Source: Ecdyonurus torrentis (taxonomy: Eukaryota; Arthropoda; Insecta; Ephemeroptera; Heptageniidae). From it: a DNA stretch of 64,000 nucleotides. Each line of letters starts with the position of its first letter. Within the stretch, counting starts at the first letter, position 1. The stretch spans positions 8,253,849 to 8,317,848 of the forward strand of contig OX439129.1 of NCBI GenBank assembly GCA_949318235.1, written 5' to 3'. Positions 50,100 to 62,117 of the stretch are shown here, piece after piece. The position numbers and the translations under genes are program-made. The notes below the pieces were generated by a model, which searched no databases, was not told the origin of the DNA, and saw only the letters and a program-made list of their open reading frames with translations.

Positions 50100-51460
50100 G
50101 AAATAACAGACTGCAATTATGTTTCCCAGGAATGATTCGATTGTTTACTCCTCTCTCAAATTTGTGGTTTCATTTCTATTAATATAAAATTTTATGACAT
50201 AGAATCAAAATATTATATATATATACGTATAAGTATATATAAAATAACGTTTTTCAAAAAAATATTTTCATTGTTCCTTTCTGTTGGTTGCTATAATAGT
50301 AATTGTATAGTATTTCACAAGCCACTCGACTGTGTAGTGTATAACATTTATCAAGTATATAATATAATGAAAATACAAATATATAATAAAATTAAGTACT
50401 GCCTTTTGAAAAAGGAAAAAAAAGCAATATTATATATCTTATCTTATAACAAATCAAAATTGTACCAATTTTTTTAAAAACGAAAAGTATTTTTTTATAT
50501 ACTCTTTAAAATTTTGATAGTTATAAAAGTGGAGGTCGTTTACAGACAATAATTTTCTTTTTTTTTTCTCTCATGCAATTTTTTTTTTAATTCTGTATTA
50601 TTAACTTTTTTACAAACAAACGTATCTGCATGCTGGCAAAAACAGAACAATTATTGACAAGATCTTTTATTGTTTTGAAATATTTTTCTTTATCTACTCA
50701 ATTTTATCTTAAATGTAACTATTTTATTTTTTGCTAAATTTTAAAATGTTTATTTCCAATATAGAGGAAGATTTAAGGTTTCTATTTCCCATTGTTTCAT
50801 ATTTAGTTGCATTAGCTTATCGTATGATACTAAAACTATGCACTGACGAGTCAGTATCCCATACTTAATCAAATATCATAATAATAATAAGTAACTATTG
50901 TAGACTATTTCATACTATCAAACAGCATGAATTTATAATTTTTTTATGGTGAATATTCTACGAGATGTGCATCAATGACGCATATTATTTAGAAATTTTA
51001 TAAAAATAAAAATTGATATCACAGAAACGCATATAAAATATGAGGATATAAATAAATAATTTGTTGAAAATGGCAGCAACAACAACAACAAAATTAAATC
51101 ATTATAATGCCTCCTCAAGACCAGTCAAATACATTTTTCAGACAACTTAAGACGCATATATACGCATGTTTATATATATTGCTGCACATATTAAAATTAG
51201 CCTTTCGAAAAAAAAAAAATCAGTCACTTCAATTTTACAAATATCACAAAAACATTAATCTTTAATTGTATATAATAATTATATTAAAAATTTAAAAATA
51301 TATATATATATATAAATTCATAGCCAAGGACTCACTTAATATCCTGAATTTTGAATTATTTAGAACAATTATTGCACTTTATTTGACAATTTGAAAATTA
51401 TTATTATAGTATTATTTATTATTAGAGAATAATTGACAAAAATAATGTACACTGAAAACT
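50100..51460. other. AT-rich intergenic DNA, no gene seen
   Basis: A CACTGACGAGTCAGTATC word near 50840 contains a TGAC/GTCA dyad, and (CAA)n occurs near 51073-51090. Nothing else. Confidence 0.55.
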
Positions 51461-51540
51461 GTATTATTATTATTATTATTATTATTTTTTTTTTTTTTGC
51501 TTGCCATATTGTGTTATCGTGCTATACACCAATCCCAGTC

Positions 51541-51641
51541 CCATAGTCAAGACATTGTCTTATCGACAGGTAAGGACTTTCCAATTAATGGAAAAGCACA
51601 CACGGGCTTTTATCACAGTGGGTTTATCAGGATCTGATAAA
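51541..51641. promoter_or_regulatory. Dense cluster of palindromic transcription-factor-like sites
   Basis: Within 100 bp: CTTATCGACAGG, GGACTTTCC (NF-kappaB half-like), the near-perfect palindrome TTTCCAATTAATGGAAA (51578-51594, a TAAT homeodomain pair), CTTTTATCACAG, and the perfect inverted repeat TTTATCAG-GAT-CTGATAAA (51623-51641, paired GATA cores). Four or more GATA cores with a central homeodomain palindrome in unique DNA are what an enhancer would look like. Function is inferred from motifs alone. Confidence 0.35.
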
Positions 51642-52321
51642 AACAAATATACCTTGAATTGATTTAATTGTTAATAAGTATAAATAATTATCTGAAGTAT
51701 TCTATTTTTTTCAATGCATGTTGAAAAGATGAGACAGAGCATAAATAAAAAGTTGATTTTGTTTTTCAGCAATATAGAAAATTAAAATAAAACAAACCAT
51801 TATCATTTCAACCAACAAAATACAATTTCATCACACATTTTGGGCTCACCTATGTTGGATTTGAATCTTATAACAAAGTTTTGGGTGCGTGAATTTCAGC
51901 TTGGATCCATTTCAAAATATTCAAAATCACATGTCACAACATTAAATTGCTGTGGAATATTTATACACGGTCCGACAATTGATGTTTCTTACAAATGGAA
52001 AATCAGTTATCTTTACACTTTTTTTTTTAAATTAAAATAACTGTTTAAATATTTTTAAAAATAAATAAATAATATATCTGTTTATTAAAAATGAAGCTGC
52101 GGTATAAAAGTGGTTGACGGTTAACAAATGTCACATTTTCTTTGAATATCAGTTTGCAATATTTTATTTGATTTATATATTCAAGACTTCTTATATCATC
52201 GATGCACGATTCGCCGGACAGATATCAAAACTGGACACAACTATTTTTAGAACGCAAGTTAAAACATTATTATATGGAAATATAATATTATCACATCAGC
52301 AAGAATATATTGAAGATATAA

Positions 52322-52665
52322 AGAGGAAGTTTAGAGTTTACAACATAGCTTCTTCAATGTTAGATAATGAGAAGAACTGTTCATACACTTACATAATGAT
52401 GTCCCAAAGCCCTTCCGTAGCCCCGCAAAATCGTGATCATTCTGCGAGATATGCAACATGTCCAGTACCTATTACGTCATAGTTACGACTTTACTATACA
52501 AAATGCTGTATAGTGGGTTGCATATCTCGCAAGATGGGCGCATGTTTGAGTGGCTATTATGGGGCTACGGAAGGCCTTTGGGTCATCATATGTGAGTCAA
52601 TGAACACTCCATCTCATTATCTAACATTAAGCCATGTTGTAACCCCTGAACTTCCCCTATAGGTA
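52322..52665. mobile_element. Palindromic MITE, family A
   Basis: The left arm (52322-52455) and right arm (52518-52665) are inverted copies: CCCAAAGCCCTTCCGTAGCC versus GGCTACGGAAGGCCTTTGGG, and CGAGATATGCAAC versus GTTGCATATCTCG. The spacer is about 60 bp and holds TTACGTCA. One arm's match also occurs at 1-125. The chance open frame 52114-52482 overlaps the left arm. Confidence 0.85.
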
Positions 52666-53397
52666 TAGTCATTGTCTCAACTGTATATAATAGAAATAAA
52701 ATGACTTTTCCCCACTATTTATATTTTTAACATAAAGAAGTCAAGTTCTGCACAAGATAAATCTGCTAAGTATAACAAAGTAAGCATAGTAAACGCACAA
52801 CAACAAATTTGATTATTATAATGAGAACTGAATATTTATGTTGTTATAAAGCATAATTTGTGAATTAGATATTTATACAACATGTGTTCAAGATTTTTGC
52901 AAGATTTTTTTTTTTTTTTAAGCAACCCTTTTAATGTCTAGTATTTTTGTCCCTTACGGTGCCTATAAACAGTAGACTAATATTGATATATAATAATTAT
53001 AATTACTATTTAAGTAAACATTTTTTTAGACCAAACTATATTTTCTATCATCATATAGTCATATAGCGTCGGCTATTATAAACTCAAGTTTCATAAAAAT
53101 ATAACATAAAATTATGTAGAGCAAAGTATGAAACTTTTACTATAATAACATATAAAATAATAATAAAATCTAAAGTAACAAAAGATTTTAAAAATTCTAC
53201 TTTTATTTTTTTCTTTTCGTGTATAAAAGAATATAATAATTTTTTTATTATATCTTTTTCTCAATTCTTTCGTATAAGTGCAGTAAAAAAAAAAGAGTTA
53301 AGTGTTTCTTTTGATGCTGTAGCAACTGCAACAAAAGTAAAATAAAAATTAACAAAATATTTTATACAAAAGTTGAGTGCTTTTTAAAAACTTTTGT

Positions 53398-53445
<48 letters not shown>

Positions 53446-54530
53446 GTTCTCTCTTTTTTTATATTTATTTGACATTTTTAGTGTCAAAAGGTTTTTTTTT
53501 TCTGTTTGTATAAAAATTTCCAGCAATGAAAAAGTTTTGCGCAGGAAATTGTTGGAAAGAAAGAACGTTTGAATTGCAAAGTAGTAAAAAAAAAAAAAAA
53601 AAAAGTTTACTTCTCTTTTGTGTCGCTTTAAAAGCAGCAAATAAAAATCGTTTTTATTCCCTTGCTTTTTCAATAATAAAACGAACGTTGAAAGCTTTAC
53701 GTAAATCAAAGTTTGTACGGGTAAACATCTCATAATATGGAGACCATTAGCATATGATGTGTATATATATATATATATACAAACTTTTATATCAATATTT
53801 GATAAATTTATAATATTGATGGAAAAAATCATGCTATATTGGAATATTTTTAAAAAAATTACATTCTATAGCTTTATATATATATAATATATATATATAT
53901 ATTAACGCCGATGTAATGTTTGCATGTTATATATATGTCTCAAATCTTTTATAGGTGATACAAAAAATTGTATTTTTTTTTATCATTTTGTAAAGGCACT
54001 TAAAATTATTTTTCACTGTCACAATTTAATTGCTTCAAACTTATATAATTTGCATATACAGTAGCACATGGAAGTTTGGCAAGATATTAGTAATTTTTAT
54101 TTTATTATGACTCTAATTATGTCATTTTATTCTATAACATTTCATTTATTCATGCTCTTTACTCCTCACAATGTATGAAAATGAATAAGAATTTATATTC
54201 AGAGACTTCTTTTTTTAAAATTTATATAATAATTCTTATTTTGTATGTGCTTAAATAAATATACAATTTTTACCTTTTTTTTTCTACAATATAATAAATA
54301 TGAAACATGCAATCATTTTTTTCATCATTTCTACAACATTAATTTTATATTAAATGTACAATTAACTAATTATTATTTACGTCATACAATTTGCAAATGA
54401 CGCATTCTAAGAAATTATATGTTAAATAAAATGTCCTCAATAGTAATAACAAATTATTACTGTTATTATAATGAAATGTTGATGTTTTTTTTTATTTCTG
54501 ACAATGTCACATATTATATGATTACAGGTG
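52666..54530. other. Intergenic DNA with simple repeats
   Basis: CT at 53401-53454 with minor interruptions, an A run at 53586-53604, and TA runs near 53762 and 53880. No gene is supported; open frames here contain long low-complexity runs. Confidence 0.55.
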
Positions 54531-54543
54531 TAATTTTCAACAA

Positions 54544-54590
54544 GATGGCGTCTGGCGTGGGAAGCTTTGAGGTAGAACGTATACTCTCGG
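54544..54590 (+). other. Possible first coding exon (weak chromodomain-like start)
   Basis: After ATTACAG (acceptor-like, ending 54527) comes CAACAAGATGGCG, a good initiation context. The frame reads MASGVGSFEVERILS and then GTGAAT, which could be a weak donor. The FEVERIL core resembles the first strand of chromodomains of the CDY/CDYL and CBX type, where a YEVERI(V/L)-like stretch is the usual start. Only about 15 residues are available, no downstream exon was found, and the remaining 50 codons read like non-coding DNA ending in a CT microsatellite. AAGATGGCG is also a YY1-like site. Confidence 0.18.
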
Positions 54591-54709
54591 TGAATAAAAA
54601 TTCAGCTGCCGTGAAATCATTTTACTATAACAAAATACTTTTCAATTTTACACTTTATATACTGTATATATATATACATATTATATATGAAATATACGCC
54701 ATTAATATT

Positions 54710-54712
<3 letters not shown>

Positions 54713-54776
<64 letters not shown>
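54713..54776. repeat. (CT)n microsatellite
   Basis: 64 bp of CT with one CACT interruption. Confidence 0.97.
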
Positions 54777-55689
54777 TTAGAAATTAGTCTCAGTATTACG
54801 AAATCGTCCTTATAAAAAAATTAAATTTCATATATATTTTTTTTAAACATCAAACGGAACTGTCATATAGATGAATTGCTTTTAACAACACAAAAAATTA
54901 ATAGTTTAAAATAAACTTTTTTATATTATTTTTGTGATAATATTTAAGGCAATTTCATTAATATATTTAATAGCTAAAACTGAATAGGCTCACTGTTCAA
55001 TGATGGTCAGTTTAAATACTTTTTAAAAGAAAGGAAAAAAACTGCAACTTGAAACGGATGCGATATTTTTAAGTCAAATCTTTTACAGTGTAATGTCAAT
55101 AATAGTATTTTGATAGAGATTTTAAATTATTTAAGATTTTATTGAAATATGGCGCAAATATGTGCCACTATCGGAAATAAAAATATAAGATATACATAAT
55201 ATACATAAAATAGTTGAAAAATCATAGCCTATACTATATACGTAGATATTGTAAAATCGAGGGATAAAATGAATTTATGAATCTATACAAAAAAACGTCA
55301 AAATTAAATAATAAATCTTGTAATTTATAACCTTAAACCCTTTTCTTTTTTTATATATTTATTTCTTAAATCGAATTAATATTATTTTATCAATATATTT
55401 TCACAGCACATACCGGAAAATTATCTTTTTTTTTTTTTTTTTTTTTTTCGATGTCGCAGTTATTGCACTATTATTTTCTCCGTACAGAACTAAAGAACTG
55501 AAAAAACATACATTAAAGTAAAACAAAGACTTTATATAAATATAATATAAAAAAAAAACTCATTAAGGTTTAATCACCATTATATTTTTACAATTATTTC
55601 TTAGAAATTGAAGTATATTTTCACTCATTATTACAACATTCAATAATTAATTTAATAATTTACTTTTTTTTATACGTTCTCTCAGTGTA

Positions 55690-55830
55690 TTAGATTAGTT
55701 TGCTACTGCGGCTACCGGGTAAAATGTCAAGCCTTATTATAATTAATCATTTGGTCTAATGTAATTAAGCCGGCTGGCTGCAGGGTTTATATAATAGAGA
55801 ACGCTTGCTAGTATAATGCCGCTCTTACAA
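55690..55830. promoter_or_regulatory. Possible conserved non-coding element
   Basis: Unique and GC-richer, with CTACTGCGGCTACCGGG, TATAATTAATCATTTGG, GTAATTAAGCCGGCTGGC and CTGCAGGGTTTATATAA. Several homeodomain cores next to GC-rich words suggest regulatory DNA. Confidence 0.2.
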
Positions 55831-55876
55831 TAGAAAAAAGATGATAGTTTTTTTTTTTCTTAAATCGAGTTAAGAA

Positions 55877-55882
<6 letters not shown>

Positions 55883-55955
<73 letters not shown>
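55883..55955. repeat. (TA)n microsatellite
   Basis: About 70 bp of perfect TA. Confidence 0.97.
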
Positions 55956-56815
55956 ACACGTTACCGCTTGAATGCTTTATAGCTACTTCATATAATAATA
56001 TAAAAAAAATACAAGTAAAAGCCATTTTTCTAGTTGTTTTGAATTCTTTAAACTTGATATAATAACCCTTAACGAATTTGGTCGCCACATAACAAAACAG
56101 CGTGACGAATATACATTATTGCTTTGCTATTGTTGGAATATTACATTGTTATAAACGTAATTTCCGCATCATATCTCTTATAATACATAAGATATTTGAC
56201 TTAAATATAATAGAATTTTTTTTTTTCAATACCTTTATTATATATTGCAATATTTATAAGAGAAATATTTTTGATGCTTAAATATATATAATACAATTTG
56301 TAAACTCAGTTTGTATTATAATCTTTCATTTTTTTACTCATTATTACATTTTACTTTTATTTGGAAAAATATTAAAATTTGTTTACGGTTTGAGTGATAT
56401 CAAAAAAAAAGCACTTTATACTTTTCATATCTTTTAACTTCTTTTTTTTTATCTCGTTTATGTATACTGCAATAAAAAAAATTGTCTGCGATTTGGTCAT
56501 TTCTTTCAAAGTGTGCATGGGAAAATGATAGTACTTACGCCAAGACATTTTTTTTTTAACTTTTAAATTACACAAAGATAACAATAACGTCCATCGCGTT
56601 TATGAAATATGTGAGCATTGCATGAAGGAAATGGATTTTTTTTTAACTTAGATTGCGCAATAAATAAAAACTGTTTAAACAATTTTAGTTAAAATGTATA
56701 TATTTTTCTATCTCATATTTTGATATATTTTTGTTGCAGTGAAAAAAACTTAGATTTAAAGTATTTTAAAATAGCATAAATGAGCTTTTACTATAATGTA
56801 GCATGGTATGTTCAA
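55956..56815. other. AT-rich intergenic DNA, no gene seen
   Basis: Nothing recognisable. Confidence 0.6.
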
Positions 56816-56819
56816 TCAC

Positions 56820-57004
56820 AAGTGTCGCGGAGAAAGGAATGTCTTACATAAGACCCGCGGACATAATGCCCTCTGATAAAAGGCCCTGTCTGTATAAGCA
56901 CAGGTGTATATAGCATGGCGGCGAGCTTCGCACAGATATAAGGTCCTGGTTTCCTATAGGGTCTTTTGTCTGCAGGCCTTCTGTCTGCGAGGAAAGACAA
57001 AGGA
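56820..57004. mobile_element. Element with inverted arms of degenerate 15-bp units
   Basis: On the plus strand of the left arm (56840-56888) consecutive 15-mers read TTACATAAGACCCGC, GGACATAATGCCCTC, TGATAAAAGGCCCTG. On the minus strand of the right arm (57000-56950) they read AGACAGAAGGCCTGC, AGACAAAAGACCCTA. So the same unit runs inward from both sides toward a spacer that contains ATGGCGGCGAGCTTCGC. Translated, the units give repetitive RG-Y/F peptides, a by-product of the 15-bp period. No transposase is encoded. Confidence 0.55.
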
Positions 57005-57067
57005 TTTACAATTTTCTATAGGCCATTGCTGGACCATGTTTTATAGCGTGTTTTTTTGTTGGTTAGT

Positions 57068-57070
57068 TGA

Positions 57071-57103
<33 letters not shown>

Positions 57104-57237
57104 GACAAAACTTCTGTTTTGTTGAAGTTGTTGTTGTTATTGTTGTTGTAGTTGTTGTTGTTGTGACAAAACTTCTGTTTTGTTGAAGTTGTTGCTGTTG
57201 TTGTTATTATTATTGTTGTTGTTGTGACAAAACTTCT
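57068..57237. repeat. Minisatellite of about 61-bp units built on (GTT)n
   Basis: TGTGACAAAACTTCTGTTTTG and TTGAAGTTGTTG alternate with GTT runs. Starts of the TGACAAAACTTCTG block are near 57102, 57163 and 57225, giving a period of about 61 bp and nearly three units; the last unit is truncated. Confidence 0.88.
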
Positions 57238-60200
57238 GAGTTCAAAAATTCGTAAATGTGAGGGATCCTATAGACACAGCTATTTAAAACGTTTGAAGAA
57301 TTATTTTATCACCAAAAAAATCCATTTGCTATTATGTTAGAGTTATCTAAGAATAAAATTAATTGAAGTTTTATAATAGCAGAAAGACTTATTATGGGAT
57401 GTGTATCAGTTTCACCTACAAAGCCTTAAACCTATGTAATAAAACCTATACAAAATGTAATAAAGCCTGATTATATATTATGTTATCAGAATAGCATTCT
57501 TAAAGTTTTAAATACTTATAGTTTAATGTATAGGAAAATCATAAAAATATAAAGAGCAAAATTCAAGTGAAATAAAATAACAAAATTTTATAGACCTTGC
57601 TTATAAAGTTGTTTGTATGCAATTTTATGTCTTGCGGACAAAATTTCCACATATCTTTGCTATAAAAGTAAAGAAAATGAAGGGAAATAAAATATCTTAT
57701 TTTAACGTCTAAACTTTTCATACTTAAAAGGAAAAAAAAGAAGTAAGTAATAAGCTGGTGTAAAATAAGAAGTTAGGTTAAAAAGTTATATATATATAAC
57801 TTGAACAAAAAAAGAAATAAGTATAAAAATATTACACTTTAAAGTACAACTTATATACTCTCGTAATTATGAATTAAATTTTATACCCCCAACCAGGTTG
57901 ATATATCTTAACTTAAAAACTTGTGACTTTTTTTTTTTTTTTTTTTTTTTTTACTCCTTAGTAAATTGGAACTCACCATGTTAAAAAGAAACTTTTATAC
58001 AGAGTGAATTTTTGTAGCAGATGGAATTATTATAACATTATAATACTTGTGTATAATATTTGAAAGTAAATTTTTATTATACCCTCAAGCATTGCATTAT
58101 ATTTCACAACATTTTTATAAAATAATAAAATTAAATTTCAAACCATTACATTATTTTATACTTGTAAAAAAAAAAAAAAAAATGACATACGTCAAAAAAG
58201 TCAATATAAAAAATTGAACATATTTTGAATGGCTTTTTATTTATAACATACACTGTTTTCTAGAGCAGCACAACTTTTTTTTTCTTATATATTTTTAAAA
58301 TATAATTTACCGTTTTTCCAAAGCAAAGTTAGTGGAAAAAAGACTTTGAAACAACTACGACGTTTGATCCAGTGCGATCATTCATGATATTTTTCTTTTC
58401 GCCTTGATAAATTGAGATCTGTATATATATATATTTATAAAATATAATCGTCTTTTGAGCTTTGATAAAATATTGTTTAGATATTAACTTCTGTTAATAT
58501 CACAATAATAATATCATTTCGTGGCGTATAATTTTTTTTTTTTTTTTTTTAAGTACAGGATAAACTGCTAGAGTGAAAATAACAGAATGACACAGAGAGA
58601 GAGAGAGACAAAGAGACAGACAGAGAGATACACAGACAGACAGGTACTCAAAGATGGGAGTGGATAATGAAAAAAAAATTAATAGTTATTGCAATGCATG
58701 AGGAAAATGAAAATATAGTTTGAGACAAACAGAAGAGCAATCAAAATGTAAAGAGAAGTTAAAGACAGAAAGCAAAAGTAAAGCCAAGTTTATTTTTGAT
58801 GATATGTGGTCTAGACACACAAACTTTTCATGTTTGCTGTGATATTTGTTTGGCTGAGTAACCACGCGGTGGATCGTAAAATTTGACTTTTATTTCAACA
58901 AATTTCATTTTTATTGATCTTAAAGTTTATATTACATGATATTCAAAAAATTGTTTACTTTTTTTTTATAATATTTAAATTTGAATTCAAAACATTTGTA
59001 TGCTAAAAATAATTTAATAAATTTTATTCATCAAATCTATTAAATATTGCAAGCAAAGATATCTAAAAGCGCAAATTTATATACAGTTGTTATAAGCTTT
59101 TTTTTTTTTTTTTTTTTAATTTTATAACTATGGAATGTTCTCTTAATCTTAATGTAAAATATACTATACAGCTCCTCTCACAAAAACTGCTTCGTTCATC
59201 CATGATATAGTGCACTTAAGTATTACTTAGGTGTATAACGCAAAATTATTGCAAGAAATGTGAAAAAAATCTTAATATATTAATTTTATCATACCTAAAT
59301 ATATAAAAATACTGTACAATGTATTAAATATCCCGTCTCATTTGGATTATAAAATGAAGAACTTTTTGTATGTATTCTAAGTTATTATACAATGTGCGTA
59401 GCAACAGCACTTCTTTATATTATACGTAATCAAAAAATCAGACCATAGAGATCGCATACAATTTTATATATGATTGTTTCATTATTATACATGTGATATA
59501 TATGTACACACACACACAAAAATGATGATTTGATTAGATTGATCGATTACAAATTAAAGTCGTTGATGTAAATATAAAAATAAATTGCTTTTTATCTCCC
59601 AAGTGGGTGCGCGTGGCGCAATTTTACGCGAGAACGAAAATAAATGACTTTTTTTTTCTACTGCGTCGAAACAACTTAGCCATCATTACATGAGTTTTTA
59701 GAGTCGGAAAACCTCAGATTATATTTTTCTCTTTTTATTGTCAAAGGAAAATATGAAAGGTCAGCTTTTTCTATAGTTAAATTTGATCCAACCTTCATGA
59801 TGCGTCCAATGCGTCCATACAGTACTTTACTACCATATACATCCCTGTTGTTGTTGTTTTAAAGTTTTATATAAAATAAGTGTGATGCAGATAAAAACTA
59901 TCACAGGGTGTTAAGCTGTTTTTATAAGGTATTATAGTAAAAGAATATAATTTCCTTACCAAAAATTGGTAATGTTTCATATAACTGACTGGAGGAAAGC
60001 TTTGGACTATATATATACTTTTTAATTATCTCTATTATATAATTTTTCCTCTTTTTATGAACATATTTTTAGAAAGATAAACTTTTTGAATTCGGTTTTG
60101 TATTATTTTACCAATGTTTTGTTAAATATTAATAACGAAGGTGTATAGAGAGAAACAAGAAATATCAGAAGGGGAAAAAATATTTTTTTAAAAACGAAAG

Positions 60201-61643
60201 TTAAGTTTGGATGACTCTATCGTCCCTGCTTATACACCCTCTCAAAAAGTTTGATTATAAAAAACAGAATTTTTGTATAATTTTATTTTTCCATCTTTGA
60301 AAAAAATATAAAAACTCATTTATAACGCAAAATTGTACCTTTTTAATTTTGATTTGCTCCTCTTTTATTTTTTTAAATTTCAAAATCTCATTCTGCTATG
60401 AAAAAAAAAATCATTTTTCTTTCAAAGGAGATGAAATTAAAGCCAATTAAATATTTCATATCTTTCATTTAAAGATATAATAATACAGAACCCACAACTT
60501 TAACAAATCTTAAATAATACACCTGACAAAAAATTTAAATTTTATATGTTTAATTTCATTAATTTGAAAAGTTGTCATCCCAAAGTAATTCTAAAAAAAA
60601 ATATAATAATAAATTGTACATTGAAATTCATTATTATTAGTTGTAGATTTTTTAACTAAATACGTTTATTTTTGCTCGAGTGAATGGGCTCGCCCCTTAA
60701 AATTTACGATTTACGCAACATGCAGTGCATGATGGTCCGACTATTTGCCTAACCTGCAGGATACTTAAAATTTTAGAAATGATTAAAAATTATTAAATTT
60801 AAATAAAAATTTAAAAAATTATTTTTCAAATAAAGTGCAACAGTCCTTAATGTTACGTTTGCATTATAATAGAACTTTCAATTCATTATTATACTTTTTT
60901 TATAATCTCTCTCTCTCTCTCTCATTCAGTTTTTTTTATCAAATTTATACATCTTATTAAATATTTTAAGGCATAAGTAATCAATCCATTGGCTTGTGTA
61001 AAAACTTTTAGAAAGAAATATTAAGCTTGCTAATACTGATATGATAATGTGTACCTATAGAAAAGATAACAATTTTTCACAGTTTTCTCTCTTTACTTGA
61101 GATCTTTTACAATACGTGAATAAATTTTTATTGATTGAAGCAAAATGCAAGATTGAAATGCATAGGAACGTATTGGAAAAACAGCTTATGTTACATGAAT
61201 ATATTGAAAAATGTAACTGTGCTGATAAATGTGCTGTACCAAAATTAAGAAAGTTTTTATAAAATAACAAAGTCACGAACCAGAACACTAAATAAACAAC
61301 AAATAATTGCGGGTAATTCCCCCAAATTAAAATAAACAAATAGTATGATGCACATGCGAACTGCTCATATAAATTGTTTGGTGTTTAAGATCTGAACAAA
61401 ATAAAACTACTTTTATAATTTGTTAATTAATTTGTATAATGGTAATAGTTGCAATTAAGCAAAAAAAAAAAAAAAAAAAAAACTCTTTTAGCATGCTTTT
61501 TTATGTAATGTTTAAGGAATACTATACAATATGAACAATTTTTTTATAATCAGAATTCAGTAGTGACAAAATAAAAATAATTGTACATTCTCAACAAAAA
61601 TTTCCATGATTACAGTATATTTCCAGGAATAAACTTCCATTAC
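57238..61643. other. Gene-free AT-rich block
   Basis: No gene is supported in 4.4 kb. There are T or A runs at 57930-57952, 58166-58182, 58531-58551, 59100-59117 and 61461-61482; GA/CAGA-rich DNA at 58588-58645; a TAACCACGCGGTGG word (paired RUNX-like CCAC/GTGG) near 58859; and a GC-richer unique patch at 60675-60760. An open stretch on the minus strand at 61055-61339 (94 codons, aromatic-rich) has no start context or domain. Confidence 0.55.
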
Positions 61644-61987
61644 TTAAAGGAATAGACCAGAGAAAAATATAAGAATTTATATCACAAAACGTTTGATGGG
61701 ATTTACATAAATAACAATAGTTAGTCTCAAAACCCAACTGTAGCTCCGTAGCAGTGATCAGAAAATTTAGATTTATGCAACCCGCACAACATTTTCATAC
61801 TAATTTTTGCATGTTTCTGACGTTAGAAACATGAATAGTCACTTAAATTGCATACTTTACAGTAATTTCACGGTCTCTCGTGGGGCTACATTAACATTCT
61901 GGTAAAAATTGTTCACAGTTTTGAAGATCCCATTTCGTGTTTATTCTTTAAAAAGCACATGTTGTTTTATGTGGTCTATGGCTTTAA
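61644..61987 (-). mobile_element. TTAA MITE, family B copy 4
   Basis: Opposite orientation to the other three copies: starts TTAAAGGAATAGACC and ends GGTCTATGGCTTTAA, with intact TTAA at both sides. Internal blocks CAAAACCCAACTGTAGCTCC, TTTATGCAACCCGCACAAC and CATTCTGGTAAAAATTG are the complement of the plus-strand copies. The central TGACGTCA has changed to TGACGTTA. Confidence 0.88.
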
Positions 61988-62023
61988 TCATAACATCTTG
62001 AAAGAGAGAGAACTCCATATTTT

Positions 62024-62114
<91 letters not shown>
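62024..62114. repeat. (AG)n microsatellite
   Basis: About 90 bp of AG, interrupted once near 62033, starting about 36 bp after the family B MITE. Confidence 0.97.

Positions 62115-62117
<3 letters not shown>

Noticed and set aside
52114..52482. 122-codon plus-strand open frame
   Set aside because: Its second half is the left arm of the palindromic family A MITE and its first half has no coding features.
53362..53832. 156-codon minus-strand open frame, the longest in the window
   Set aside because: It is held open by CT/AG microsatellite, A/T homopolymers and a TA run; no start context, splice site or domain supports it.
56812..57000. Arg-Gly/Tyr repeat peptide on the minus strand
   Set aside because: Period of the peptide equals the 15-bp DNA unit of the inverted arms; it is a by-product of the repeat.
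61055..61339. 94-codon minus-strand frame rich in Phe and Cys
   Set aside because: No recognisable domain, low-complexity aromatic composition typical of AT-rich chance frames, no splice or promoter context.
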